NCBI RefSeq assembly: GCF_000473085.1
Contig: NZ_AXBA01000027.1
Location: 1-64,000 of the forward strand
Direction of reading: 5' to 3'
DNA length: 64,000 nt
Source: Azorhizobium doebereinerae UFLA1-100
GTDB taxonomy: Bacteria > Pseudomonadota > Alphaproteobacteria > Rhizobiales > Xanthobacteraceae
Part shown: positions 16,980 to 26,900 of the stretch, in pieces
Layout: each line of letters begins with the position of its first letter
How positions within the stretch are numbered: the stretch's first letter is position 1
Notes under the pieces: generated by a model
What the model was told of the DNA's origin: nothing
Databases searched by the model: none
The model's input: the letters and a program-made list of their open reading frames with translations, nothing else
Translations under genes and position numbers: made by a program

Positions 16980-19676
16980 ATGAACGCCCCCCTCCCCTCG
17001 CCTCAGGCGACCGCCACCACCTGCCCCTATTGCGGCGTCGGCTGCGGCGTGAAGGCGACGCCCGACGGCCTCGGCGGGGCGCGCATCGAAGGCGATGCGG
17101 CCCACCCCGCCAATCTCGGCCGGCTGTGCTCCAAGGGCGCGGCGCTGGGCGAGACCATCGGCCTCGACACCCGCCTGCTGCACCCCATGGCGCGCACCGG
17201 CGACGGGCCGCTGAAGCGCGTCACCTGGGAGGCGGCGCTCGACCGCGCGGCCGAGGGCTTCCGGGACACGCTGGAGCGGCACGGGCCGGAGGCTGTTGCC
17301 TTCTATCTCTCCGGGCAGTTGCTCACCGAGGACTATTATGTCGCCAACAAATTGGCGAAGGGCTTCCTCGGCACCGCGCACGTGGACACCAATTCGCGCC
17401 TGTGCATGGCCTCCTCCGTCGCCGGCCACAAGCGCGCCTTCGGCTCCGACACCGTGCCGGGATCCTATGAGGATTTGGACCGGGCCGACCTCATCGTGCT
17501 CACCGGCTCCAACACCGCCTGGTGCCACCCGGTCCTGTTCCGCCGCATGGCGGCGGCGAAGGCGGCGCGCGGCACGAAGATCGTGGTCATCGATCCCCGC
17601 CGCACCGCCACGGCGGACGAGGCGGACCTGTTCCTGCCGCTCGCCCACGGCACCGACGCGGCGCTGTTCTCCGGCCTGCTGGTGCATCTGGCGGATGCCG
17701 GCGCGCTCGATGCCGGCTTCATCGACGCCGCGACAGAAGGCTTCGCCGAGGTTCTCGCCGCCGCCCGCCTTGAGGCGCCGACGATCGCCGCCACCGCCCG
17801 CCGCACCGGCCTGGAGGAGGCGGACGTTGCCCGCTTCTTCGACCTGTTCCGCGCAACTGAGCGCACGGTCACCTGCTATTCGCAAGGGGTCAACCAGTCG
17901 GCGCGCGGCACCGACAAGGTGAACGCCATCCTCAACTGCCACCTGGCCACCGGGCGCATCGGCCGGGAGGGCATGGGGCCGTTCTCGCTCACCGGCCAGC
18001 CCAACGCCATGGGCGGGCGCGAGGTGGGCGGGCTCGCCAACCAGCTCGCCGCCCACATGGGGTTTTCGCCGCAGGAGGTGGACCGCGTCCGCCGCTTCTG
18101 GGGCGCGCCCAACATCGCCGCCGCCGAGGGGCACAAAGCGGTGGATCTGTTCGCCGCCATCGAGCGCGGCGAGATCAAGGCGCTGTGGGTTATGGGCACC
18201 AATCCGGCCGTGAGCCTGCCCCGCGCCGACGCCGCCCGCGCCGCTCTGGCCAAGCTCGACCTGTTCGTGCTGTCGGAGAATGTGGTCGGCACCGACACCG
18301 CCGGCGGCGCGCCGCATGTGCTGCTGCCCGCCGCCGCCTGGGGCGAGAAGGACGGCACGGTGACCAATTCCGAGCGCCGCATCTCCCGCCAGCGGCCGTT
18401 CCTCGCCCCGGCGGGCGAGGCGAAGCCCGACTGGTGGGCGCTGGCGCAGGTGGCCCGCCGCCTTGGCCATGGCGATGCCTTCGCCTATGAGACGCCGGCC
18501 GAGATCTTCCGCGAGCACGCCGCGCTCTCGGCCTTCGAGAACGGCGGCACGCGGGATTTCGACCTCTCCGGCCTCGCGGGCCTCTCCGATGCCGCCTATG
18601 AGACGCTGGCCCCGGTGCAGTGGCCGGTGCGCGCGACCCCGGAGGGGCCGCAGGGCACGGCGCGGCTGTTCGCGAAGGGCGGCTTCTTCACGCCCGCGCG
18701 CCGCGCCCGGTTCGTCGCGCCGGCCCCGGTGGCGGCGGCGCCGACCACGCCGGACTTCCCGCTGCTGCTGAACACCGGCCGCATCCGCGACCAGTGGCAC
18801 ACCATGACCCGCACCGGCCTTTCGCCGCGCCTCGGCAGCCACATTCCGGCGCCGCTCGTCACCGTGCATCCCGACGATGCCGCCACCGCCGGGCTGGCGG
18901 ACGGCATGACGGCGCGCATCGCCTCCGCGCATGGGGACACCGTGCTGGAGGTGCGGCTCGATGCCGGCCAGCGGCGCGGCACGGTGTTCGCGCCGATCCA
19001 CTGGAGCGGCGCCAATTCCTCGCACGGCCGGGTCGGGGCGCTGGTGCACCCGGCCACCGACCCGCTGTCCGGCCAGCCGGACTCCAAGGCGACGCCGGTG
19101 CGCCTCGCCCCCGCCCCGGTCGCCGCGCGCGGCTTCCTGGTGGCGCGCACGCGGCTCGCCCCGCCGCCCGGCCTGCTGTGGGCGCGGGCGCGGCTGGAGG
19201 GCGGCCACGGCTGGACGCTCGCCGGCCCGTCCGACCCCGACGCCTGGGCCGGGCACGCCCGCACGCTGGCGCAGGAGATGGGCAGCGCCGACAGCTTCGT
19301 GGAGCTCAGCGACCCGGCTGGCGGGCATTATCGCGCGGCGGCCTTCACCTCGTCCGGCGCGCTCGCCTTCGCCCTCGTCCTCGCCCCGGCGGCGGACGCC
19401 CCGGCCTGGGATGCCTGGACACGCCTTCTGGCCCTGGATGCGGTGGCCCTGGAGGAGCGCCGCGCCGTGCTCTCCGGCCGCGCCGGGGACGGGGCGGCCG
19501 GCGGCCCCCTGGTGTGCGCCTGCTTCGGCGTGCCGCGCGGGGCGATTTCCGCCGCCATCGCCGGCGGCGCGCGCGACACGGCGGCCATCGGCGCCTGCCT
19601 CAAGGCCGGCACCAATTGCGGCTCCTGCCTGCCGGAGCTGCGGCGGATGGTGGACGAGGCCCTGGCGCCGGCCTGA
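16980..19676 (+). CDS. nasA: Assimilatory nitrate reductase catalytic subunit NasA
   Basis: The 898-residue molybdopterin enzyme has an N-terminal 4Fe-4S motif C15-x2-C18-x3-C22 (CPYCGVGC) plus a later Cys in GRLCSKG. The expected Mo-ligand Cys is at 142 (SRLCMASS). Molybdopterin-guanine-dinucleotide contacts include GQPNAMGGREVGG and TMTRTG. A C-terminal BFD-like 2Fe-2S domain is present (C846, C848, C880, C883). It reduces nitrate to nitrite in the cytoplasm and takes electrons through its 2Fe-2S tail. It is the last gene of the operon. The gap to 19823 shows no clear terminator. Confidence 0.93.
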   Translation: MNAPLPSPQATATTCPYCGVGCGVKATPDGLGGARIEGDAAHPANLGRLCSKGAALGETIGLDTRLLHPMARTGDGPLKRVTWEAALDRAAEGFRDTLERHGPEAVAFYLSGQLLTEDYYVANKLAKGFLGTAHVDTNSRLCMASSVAGHKRAFGSDTVPGSYEDLDRADLIVLTGSNTAWCHPVLFRRMAAAKAARGTKIVVIDPRRTATADEADLFLPLAHGTDAALFSGLLVHLADAGALDAGFIDAATEGFAEVLAAARLEAPTIAATARRTGLEEADVARFFDLFRATERTVTCYSQGVNQSARGTDKVNAILNCHLATGRIGREGMGPFSLTGQPNAMGGREVGGLANQLAAHMGFSPQEVDRVRRFWGAPNIAAAEGHKAVDLFAAIERGEIKALWVMGTNPAVSLPRADAARAALAKLDLFVLSENVVGTDTAGGAPHVLLPAAAWGEKDGTVTNSERRISRQRPFLAPAGEAKPDWWALAQVARRLGHGDAFAYETPAEIFREHAALSAFENGGTRDFDLSGLAGLSDAAYETLAPVQWPVRATPEGPQGTARLFAKGGFFTPARRARFVAPAPVAAAPTTPDFPLLLNTGRIRDQWHTMTRTGLSPRLGSHIPAPLVTVHPDDAATAGLADGMTARIASAHGDTVLEVRLDAGQRRGTVFAPIHWSGANSSHGRVGALVHPATDPLSGQPDSKATPVRLAPAPVAARGFLVARTRLAPPPGLLWARARLEGGHGWTLAGPSDPDAWAGHARTLAQEMGSADSFVELSDPAGGHYRAAAFTSSGALAFALVLAPAADAPAWDAWTRLLALDAVALEERRAVLSGRAGDGAAGGPLVCACFGVPRGAISAAIAGGARDTAAIGACLKAGTNCGSCLPELRRMVDEALAPA

Positions 19677-19822
19677 CATCCGGCAAGCCGCCGATCACGC
19701 CGCGGAACGCCGGCGGTCCAGAAAATGGTCCCGGACCACATCCCCCTCGGCCTCTCTCGACCGGAGGAGAAAGGGGGGTTCAAGTCAATGACGCTGTTTC
19801 GACAGATCCGGGCGGGACGGCC

Positions 19823-20782
19823 TCAGAGCTCCAGGTCGTCATGACGCCCTGAGGCTCCCGGCCGATAGCCATCCTCCCAGTCGCGGGTGCGCATGGGCAA
19901 TTCCGTGCCCAGGAAATCGAGGAAGGCCCGGACAGCGGGAACGAGACCGCGTCGCGACGGGAAGATCGCGTGGAGCTGATGCGGGGCGATGGGATAGCCG
20001 GGCAGCAGCCGCACCAGGCGCCCCTCGCGCACGGCCCGTCCGCAGAGGTTGCGCGGCAGGATCGCGATGCCGAGGCCCGCGAGTGCCGCCCGGCCGAGCG
20101 TATAGATGTCGTCCGTCGCAAGGACCGGATCATACTCGATCCCCATCCTCTGCCCGTCCGGCATGATGACATGCCAGAGATTGCGTTCCCCTCTCACCCC
20201 CGCCGGGCCCAACCCCCGCCTGTGCTGGATGTGGTCCGGGGACAGGAACGGGCCGTCCCTCGCAACGAGGTCCGGGCTGGCGACGAGCCATTGTTCGCTC
20301 AGCCCGAGCCGCCGGATCATCAACTGCGAGTCGTCCACCGACGAGCGAATGCGAATGGCGACATCATAGCCTTCGGCTATGACATCGACCTTCCTGTTCG
20401 ACAGGTCCAGCTCGAGCCGGACGGCTGGATAGGCGGACATGAATGTGCCGAGCACCGGGGCCACGAACAGGTGAGCGACGCCGACCGGACAGCTGACGCG
20501 AAGCCGGCCGGCGGGAGCCTCTCCGGATCGTTCGGCGACCTCGAACGCCAGCCGGGCCGCGCCGATCATCTCTTCACAATGCACCAGCAGGTCGCGCCCG
20601 GTATCGGTCAGCTGAACAACACGCGTCGATCGCTGCAGCAGCCGCACGCCGAGGCGGGCTTCAAGATCCGAAATCCTGCGGCTGACCCGAGACTTGGGAA
20701 TGCCGAGGGCAAGCGCGGCCGCGGAAAAGCTCGCGTGCCTCGCCACCGAAGCGAACATCACCAGTTCGTTCAGGTCTTCCAT
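19823..20782 (-). CDS. LysR-family transcription regulator
   Basis: The 319-residue protein has an N-terminal winged helix (about 5-65: FASVARHASFSAAALALGIPKSRVSRRI) and a LysR effector domain of the AaeR/DmlR-like subgroup (GRLRVSCPVGVAHLFVAPVL, then GYDVAIRI). It is divergent from azoR with a shared inverted repeat at 20792-20815, so it most likely controls azoR-yciI. The effector is unknown but could be a quinone or azo-type electrophile. Confidence 0.88.
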   Translation of the reverse strand: MEDLNELVMFASVARHASFSAAALALGIPKSRVSRRISDLEARLGVRLLQRSTRVVQLTDTGRDLLVHCEEMIGAARLAFEVAERSGEAPAGRLRVSCPVGVAHLFVAPVLGTFMSAYPAVRLELDLSNRKVDVIAEGYDVAIRIRSSVDDSQLMIRRLGLSEQWLVASPDLVARDGPFLSPDHIQHRRGLGPAGVRGERNLWHVIMPDGQRMGIEYDPVLATDDIYTLGRAALAGLGIAILPRNLCGRAVREGRLVRLLPGYPIAPHQLHAIFPSRRGLVPAVRAFLDFLGTELPMRTRDWEDGYRPGASGRHDDLEL

Positions 20783-20791
20783 GGGCCACCT

Positions 20792-20815
20792 GATTGTCCT
20801 GCCTATGGAACAATC
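20792..20815. promoter_or_regulatory. Inverted repeat between lysR and azoR
   Basis: GATTGT (20792-20797) and ACAATC (20810-20815) form an inverted repeat with a 12-base spacer and fit the T-N11-A form of LysR sites. It lies 10 bases before the lysR start and 78 bases before azoR. Confidence 0.5.
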
Positions 20816-20892
20816 TATACCAAAGCGACGGCTAGTGGAACGTCGGACCGCAGGCGTAGCGTGAGCCCATCAGCTCAGGGAAGCGACACGCC

Positions 20893-21519
20893 ATGCAGAT
20901 CCTTCATCTCGACTCAAGCATCCAAGGCGATGCGTCCGCCTCGCGGCTTCTCACGCAAGCCGTCGTTGCGCGCCTGCGAACCGCCCGTCCCGACGCGGCC
21001 GTCGCCTATCATGACCTCATAGAGGAGGCCATTCCGCATCTGAACGGGCCCATCGGCGCCGGCTTCAGGCCGATTGCCTTCGCGGACTTCGACGCCGCCA
21101 CGCGCCAGGAACACGGCCGCTCCGACGCGCTGGTGGCCGAACTCCTTGCGAGTGACGTCATCGTCATCGGCGCGCCGATGTACAACTTCTCGGTGGCCAC
21201 CCAGCTGAAGGCCTGGCTCGACCGCGTCATGCAGCCCGGCAAGACCTTCCGCTACACGGCCAGCGGCCCGGAAGGCCTGGTTGCGGGCAAGAGGGTGATC
21301 GTCGTCTCGACCCGGGGCGGTTCCTACCTCAGCGGTCCGCTGGCGCCCCTGGATTTCCAGGAGGGCTATCTGAGGGCGGCCCTCGGCTTCATGGGCATCA
21401 AGGACGTGCAGTTCCTGCGCGCCGAGAACCTGTCCCGCGGGGACGCAGCGCGGACGGCTGCCCTGGACGGCGCGAGCGTCGCCGTGGCGCCGCTGGTCTC
21501 GTCCGTCCTGGCCGCCTGA
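20893..21519 (+). CDS. azoR: FMN-dependent NADH azoreductase / quinone reductase
   Basis: The 208-residue flavodoxin-like protein matches AzoR: start MQILHLDSSIQGDASASRLL (phosphate-binding loop), FMN contact GAPMYNFSVATQLKAWLDRV near residue 95, and RGGSYLSGP near 140. It is a cytoplasmic homodimer using NADH to reduce quinones and azo compounds by two electrons. It is divergent from the LysR gene and followed 68 bases later by yciI. Confidence 0.9.
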   Translation: MQILHLDSSIQGDASASRLLTQAVVARLRTARPDAAVAYHDLIEEAIPHLNGPIGAGFRPIAFADFDAATRQEHGRSDALVAELLASDVIVIGAPMYNFSVATQLKAWLDRVMQPGKTFRYTASGPEGLVAGKRVIVVSTRGGSYLSGPLAPLDFQEGYLRAALGFMGIKDVQFLRAENLSRGDAARTAALDGASVAVAPLVSSVLAA

Positions 21520-21587
21520 GGATCTTCCTCTGCCGACAGCGCCCGGACGCGTGATGATCCGGGGCACAACATCAAAAGGGATCCGCC

Positions 21588-21914
21588 ATGCTGTACGTTG
21601 TCACGTTGACCTATTCGAAGCCCAAGGACGTGGTGGCCGCACACCTCGACAGCCACAAGGCGTGGCTGGTTCGCTGCATCCAATCGGGCCACATCCTGGC
21701 CGCGGGTCCGATGGAGGCGGGCAATGCGGGGATCATCATCGCCACCTCCGAAAGCCGGCATGAGCTCGATGCCCTGCTTCAACAGGACTCTTTCCACCAG
21801 AACGGCCTTGTCGATTACGACATCAGGGCATTCTCCCCGGCCTTGCGCGCGGAAGACTTCCCGGCCGCATGGGCGGCTGACGCCAAGCCCGTTCCAGTCG
21901 CCCACAAGGGGTAG
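21588..21914 (+). CDS. YciI-family protein
   Basis: The 108-residue protein has the dimeric alpha-beta-barrel sequence of the YciI family (MLYVVTLTYSKP, then HLDSHKAWLVRCIQSGHILAAGPM). The His in the H-x3-H-x-x-W segment is the conserved active-site candidate; the biochemical role is unknown. AAGGGATCC precedes the ATG. It is likely co-transcribed with azoR. Confidence 0.85.
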   Translation: MLYVVTLTYSKPKDVVAAHLDSHKAWLVRCIQSGHILAAGPMEAGNAGIIIATSESRHELDALLQQDSFHQNGLVDYDIRAFSPALRAEDFPAAWAADAKPVPVAHKG

Positions 21915-21915
21915 C

Positions 21916-21938
21916 GCGCGGCCCGGCACGGGCCGCGC
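21916..21938 (+). terminator. GC-rich stem-loop just after yciI
   Basis: GCGCGGCCC (21916-21924) pairs perfectly with GGGCCGCGC (21930-21938) around a five-base loop, 2 bases after the yciI stop codon. It lacks a T-run, so it is a weak or Rho-assisted 3' structure rather than a textbook terminator. Confidence 0.4.
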
Positions 21939-22001
21939 CGGCCCGTCGGCCCGTGTCCCGAAGGAAGGAAGCGGGCCGGCGGGCCCCGCCGGAGGTCAGA
22001 T

Positions 22002-22085
22002 ATGACGTCGTGCTTGCTGACCCGCAGAAGCGCTCTGGGCGGGGCGCTGGGAATGGCTTCAATCGTCATGGCCGCCTCCGTCTAA
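22002..22085 (+). pseudogene. Orphan Tat signal peptide start of a truncated gene
   Basis: A perfect GGAGG (21991-21995) is followed six bases later by an ATG. The 27-codon frame reads as a twin-arginine signal (LTRRSALGGALGMASIVMAA) and then stops at 22083-22085. This looks like the intact beginning of an exported protein whose body is missing. The convergent TetR gene ends at 22114, so the TetR-RND block may have replaced the rest. A genuine micropeptide is possible but less likely. Confidence 0.5.
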
Positions 22086-22113
22086 CGCGCGCGCGTTCGC
22101 GGCGACGACACCG

Positions 22114-22728
22114 TCATTGCCGTGACTTGGTGCGGCCAGCGGGCGGGGCAGCGGTCGGGGCCGCCTGGGCCCTCACGCTGTCTGCGGCAGCCTTGAGGAA
22201 TTGCTGCGACATGTGCTTGTCATTGACGGCGCGCGCGAGCAGCACGGCGCCCACCATCGTCGCGAGAACAGCCATGGCCTTGTCCGGCTGCGCGCCATCG
22301 CCCGCGCCGATCCAGCCGCCCAGCAGTTCGAGATATTCCTTGATGCCGGCTTCGAACGAGGCCCGCACGTCAGGGCCATGCCGGGCCGCATCCGAGCCAA
22401 GCGCGACGACCGGACAGCCGTCCGCCCGCTCGGCGCAATGACCCTGGCTGAAATAGAAGTCGACCACCGCCGAGAGCGGATCGTCGGGTCGGCAAGCGGC
22501 GGCGGCGGACCATTTGCCCAAGGCATCCTCCAACGCGCGCCGCGCGGCCAGCGTCGCCAGATCTTCCTTGGATTCGAACTGCTTATAGAAGGCGCCCTGG
22601 GTCAGTCCGGCGCCGGCCATCAGGTCCTTCAGGCCAATGCCGTCGAAGCCGTGCTCCCGGAAGAGACGGCTTGCCACGTTGATCACCGTCTGACGGTTTT
22701 CCTCCGCCTGAACGCGACTGACTCTCAT
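22114..22728 (-). CDS. TetR-family repressor of the RND efflux operon
   Basis: The 204-residue protein has an N-terminal TetR helix-turn-helix (about 10-58: VINVASRLFREHGFDGIGLKDLMAGAGLTQGAFYKQF) and a ligand domain like the C-terminal TetR_C_7/AcrR-type group. It is divergent from the RND genes with a nested palindromic operator between them, so it most likely represses both. The start ATG at 22728 has GGAGGTGA just before it. Confidence 0.9.
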   Translation of the reverse strand: MRVSRVQAEENRQTVINVASRLFREHGFDGIGLKDLMAGAGLTQGAFYKQFESKEDLATLAARRALEDALGKWSAAAACRPDDPLSAVVDFYFSQGHCAERADGCPVVALGSDAARHGPDVRASFEAGIKEYLELLGGWIGAGDGAQPDKAMAVLATMVGAVLLARAVNDKHMSQQFLKAAADSVRAQAAPTAAPPAGRTKSRQ

Positions 22729-22740
22729 CGTTCACCTCCA

Positions 22741-22797
22741 CAATTAGATTGCGTTCGTGTTCTATATCGCATATAGAGTTCATATGCAATCTAATTG
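22741..22797. promoter_or_regulatory. Nested double-palindrome operator between tetR and the RND genes
   Basis: CAATTAGATTGC (22741-22752) and its exact complement (22786-22797) form a 12-base-arm inverted repeat. Inside lies a second perfect palindrome, TCTATATCGCATATAGA (22761-22777). Both are centred on base 22769. The sequence is markedly AT-rich against its surroundings and should hold both promoters and the TetR binding sites. Confidence 0.75.
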
Positions 22798-22812
22798 GGT
22801 AGAGCGCCGAAC

Positions 22813-23931
22813 ATGATGAAGAAGCCCGCTATCGTGCTGGCAGGTGTCCTGATCGCCGGGGCTGGGGCCGCTGCCTTCATCGCGCTTTCACTCTCCTCGC
22901 AACACGCCGGGGCGGTGAGCGATCCTAGACAGGAAGCGCCGCTTGTTCGAGTGGCGACGGCAGCGCCGGCAAAAGGTCTCGAACGTGCCTTCACGGGCCG
23001 CATCGAGGCGAGGGTGCAGAGCAATCTCGGCTTCCGGGTTCCCGGAAAGATCGTTGAGCGGCTGGTCGATGTCGGCCAGCAGGTCAAGGCCGGCCAGCCC
23101 TTGATGCGGATCGACGATACGGACCTGCGCCTCGCCTTGACCGCCAAGCGCAATGCCGCAGCCGCCGCGCGCGCGGTGGTGGTTCAAGTAAGCGCGGACG
23201 AAAAGCGCTACGCCGCGCTGGTCAAGGGCGGGCTTGCGGCGACCCCCCAGCGTTATGAGCAGGCCAAGGCGGCGCTGGACACCGCGCAGGCGCAGCTCGC
23301 GGCCGCGGAGGCGGAAGCCGATGTCGCCGAGAACGAGGCGACCTATTCCACCATCGTGGCCGGTGCGGACGGGACCGTTGTCGCGACGCTCGGCGAGCCG
23401 GGACAGGTGGTCACGGCCGGCCAGACCGTGGTCCAGCTGGCTCATGCCGGGCCGCGCGAGGCCGTCGTTGCGCTTCCCGAAACGGTCCGGCCGGCCTTGG
23501 GGTCTCGGGCCAGAGCCAGCATCTACGGCAGCAATGCGGAGCCCAGCACGGCACGCCTGCGCCAGATTTCCGATGCCGCCGATGCCCAGACGCGAACCTA
23601 TGAGGCGCGCTACGTGCTGGATGGCACCGCGGCCACGGCGCCGCTCGGTTCGACCGTGACGATCACCATCGTCAATGACGAAAGGCAGCAGGCCGTGACG
23701 GTTCCCATCGGCGCGGTGCTGGATGACGGCGCCCGCACCGGGGTCTGGCTGCTTGAACGCACGTCATCGACCGTGCACTTCGCGCCCGTCCGGATCAAGC
23801 AGCTCGGCGGAGAATACGCCACCGTCACCGGCATCGAGCTGGGCGCTGAAGTCGTCGCCCTGGGCGCGCACCTGCTGAAAGACGGCGCCCCCGTCAGACC
23901 GGCCGCCCGGATCGAGGGAGCAGCCCGATGA
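22813..23931 (+). CDS. RND efflux periplasmic adaptor (membrane fusion protein)
   Basis: The 372-residue protein from ATG 22813 has an N-terminal membrane/signal segment (about 5-30). An HlyD-like lipoyl half (FRVPGKIVERLVDVGQQVKAGQPL), a coiled-coil hairpin (about 105-175, rich in Ala/Glu) and a beta-barrel part (VPIGAVLDDG) follow. It links the inner-membrane pump to an outer-membrane channel, which is not encoded here. An upstream TTG at 22795 lies inside the operator and is rejected as start. The stop overlaps the pump gene by 4 bases. Confidence 0.9.
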   Translation: MMKKPAIVLAGVLIAGAGAAAFIALSLSSQHAGAVSDPRQEAPLVRVATAAPAKGLERAFTGRIEARVQSNLGFRVPGKIVERLVDVGQQVKAGQPLMRIDDTDLRLALTAKRNAAAAARAVVVQVSADEKRYAALVKGGLAATPQRYEQAKAALDTAQAQLAAAEAEADVAENEATYSTIVAGADGTVVATLGEPGQVVTAGQTVVQLAHAGPREAVVALPETVRPALGSRARASIYGSNAEPSTARLRQISDAADAQTRTYEARYVLDGTAATAPLGSTVTITIVNDERQQAVTVPIGAVLDDGARTGVWLLERTSSTVHFAPVRIKQLGGEYATVTGIELGAEVVALGAHLLKDGAPVRPAARIEGAAR

Positions 23932-26900
23932 GCTTCAATCTATCGGCCATCGCGGTTCGCGAGCGCGCCGTCACCCTGTTCTTCATCGTTCTCCTGGCGG
24001 CCGCGGGCGTCTACGCGTTCGCCAAGCTCGGGCGGGCGGAAGACCCGTCCTTCACCATCAAGACGCTGACCGTCACGGTGGCGTGGCCCGGCGCGACGGC
24101 GCGCGAGATGCAGGATCTCGTGGCCGAGCCGCTGGAGAAGCGCATCCAGGAACTCACCTGGTATGACCGGGTCGAGACCATCGCTCGCCCCGGCTTTGCC
24201 TTCCTGACGGTGACACTGAAGGACAGCACGCCCCCCTCGGTGGTCGAGGAGGAGTTCTATCAGGCGCGCAAGAAGCTCGGCGACGAGGCGCGCAACCTCC
24301 CCTCCGGCGTGCTCGGCCCCTTCGTGAACGACGAATTCTCCGATGTGAGTTTCGGCCTCTACGCCCTCAAGGCCAAGGGCCTGCCCATGCGCGAGCTGGC
24401 GCGGCAGGCCGAGGTGATCCGGCAGGACCTGCTGCATGTGCCCGGTGTCAAGAAGATCAACATTCTGGGCGAACGCCCCGAGCAGATCTTCGTCGAATTC
24501 TCATACGCCAAGCTGGCAACGCTGGGCGTGTCGGCGCAGGAAATCGCCGCCGCCCTTCAGCGGCAGAACACCGTCTCGCCCGCGGGCTCCATCGACACGC
24601 GCGGCCCCCAGGTCTTCATCCGCTTCGATGGCGCCTACGACAGCATCGAGGCTATCGCCAACACGCCGATCGTCGCCGGTGGGCGCACGCTCAAGCTCTC
24701 CGATGTCGCCGAGGTCCGCCGCGGCTATCAGGACCCCGAGACCTACATCATCCGCCATGATGGCGAACCCGCCATCATGCTGGCGGCGGTGATGCAGCAG
24801 GGCTGGAACGGGCTGGAACTCGGCAAGGCGCTTGAAGCGCGCTCCAGCGCCATCGCCGCGACGCTGCCGCTCGGCATGACGCTGGCCAAGGTCAGCGACC
24901 AGGCCGTGAACATCGATGCGGCGGTCAGCGAGTTCATGCTGAAGTTTGCCATGGCGCTCGGCGTGGTCCTGTTCGTCAGCCTGGTCAGCCTCGGCTGGCG
25001 CGTCGGCATCGTGGTGGCGCTCGCGGTGCCGCTGACGCTCGCCGTCGTCTTCCTCATCATGCTGGAGACCGGCCGCTTCTTCGACCGCATCACGCTGGGC
25101 GCGCTGATCCTGGCGCTCGGCCTGCTCGTGGACGACGCCATCATCGCCATCGAGGTGATGGTGGTGAAGATGGAAGAGGGCATGGACCGCATCAAGGCGG
25201 CGGCCTATGCCTGGAGCCATACGGCGGCGCCCATGCTGTCCGGCACGCTGGTGACTATCATCGGCCTGATGCCGGTGGGCTTCGCCGCCTCCGCCGCCGG
25301 CGAATATGCCGGCAACATCTTCTGGGTCGTCGCCTTCGCGCTGATCGTTTCGTGGATCGTCGCCGTGGTCTTCACGCCCTATCTGGGCGTCAGGATGCTG
25401 CCGGATATCAAGCCGGTCGAGGGCGGCCATCACGCGATCTACGACACGCCGAACTATCGGCGCCTGCGCGGCGTGATCAAGTTCAGCGTGCGGCACAAAT
25501 TCATGACCTGTGCGGTGGTGGGCGTCGCCATGGGTCTTTCCGTCATGGGCATGGGGGCGGTCAAGCAGCAGTTCTTCCCGACCTCGGACCGCCCCGAGGT
25601 GCTGGTCGAAGTGCGCATGCCGGAAGGCAGCAGCATCGAGACCACGACCGCCGCCGTGGAGAAGATCGAGGACTGGCTGAAGGAACGCCCGGATGCCAGG
25701 ATCGTCACGAGCTATATCGGCCAGGGTGCCCCGCGCTTCTTCTTCGCCATGGCGCCGGAACTGCCCGATCCCTCCTTCGCCAAGATCGTGGTGCTGACGC
25801 CGGATGCCGAGGCGCGCGAGACGCTGAAGCATGAGCTCCGCGCGGCGATCGCGGCGGGGCTGGCTCCCGAAGCCTACGTCCGGGTCACGCAACTCGTCTT
25901 CGGCCCCTATACGCCATTCCCGGTCGAGTTCCGCATCATGGGGCCCGATCCGGCGGAGCTGTACCGCATCTCCGAGAAGGCGCGCGACCTCATGAGCGGC
26001 ATTCCGGACGTCCGGCAGGCCAACCGCGACTGGGGCAACCGTTCGCCCATCGTGCGCTTCGTGCCCGACCAGGACCGGCTGAGCCTGATCGGCCTGTCGC
26101 CCACCGAGGCCGCCCAGCAGATGCAGCTGCTGCTGACCGGCATTCCCGTCACGCAGGTGCGCGAGAACATCCGCAACGTGCCCGTGGTGGCGCGCAGCGC
26201 CGGCGAGAACCGGCTTGATCCGGCGCGGCTGGCCGACTTCTCATTGATGAGCCGAGACGGGCGCCAGGTTCCTCTGGAGCAGGTCGGGCGCGCCGAAATC
26301 CGGCTTGAGGAGCCGATCCTGAAGCGCCGCGACCGCACGCCGATCATCACCGTCCGCGCGGATATCAACGAGGCAACGCAGCCGCCGGAGGTTTCCAAGC
26401 AGGTGATGAAGGCGCTGGAGCCGCTGATCGCGTCGATGCCGGCGGGGTACCGCATCGAAATGGCCGGGAACATCGAGGAATCGGTCAAGGCCAATGTCGC
26501 TCTGGTCAAGATTTTCCCCTTGATGATCGCCGCGATGCTCATCGTCATCATCCTGCAAGTCCGCAATCTCTCGACGATGACGATGGTGATGCTGACGGCC
26601 CCGCTCGGCCTTGCCGGCGTGGTTCCGACATTGCTGATCTTCCATCAGCCCTTCGGCTTCAACGCCATTCTTGGGCTGATCGGGCTTGCCGGCATCCTGA
26701 TGCGCAATACCCTGATCCTCACGGAGCAGATCAAGGAAAACCAGGCCGCGGGGCTCGATGATTATCATGCGGTCATCGAAGCGACCGTGCAGCGGACGCG
26801 GCCTGTGATCCTGACGGCGCTGGCAGCGGTGCTCGCCTTCATTCCGCTGACGCACTCCGTGTTCTGGGGATCGATGGCGTACACGCTGATCGGCGGAACA

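Noticed and set aside
16530-19679. A 1049-codon open frame on the minus strand
   Set aside because: Antisense to nasA, whose domains and cofactor ligands are intact; the product is low-complexity Arg/Gly/Ala.
22795-22812. Earlier TTG start for the RND adaptor
   Set aside because: It lies inside the outer arm of the operator palindrome; ATG 22813 gives a normal signal segment.
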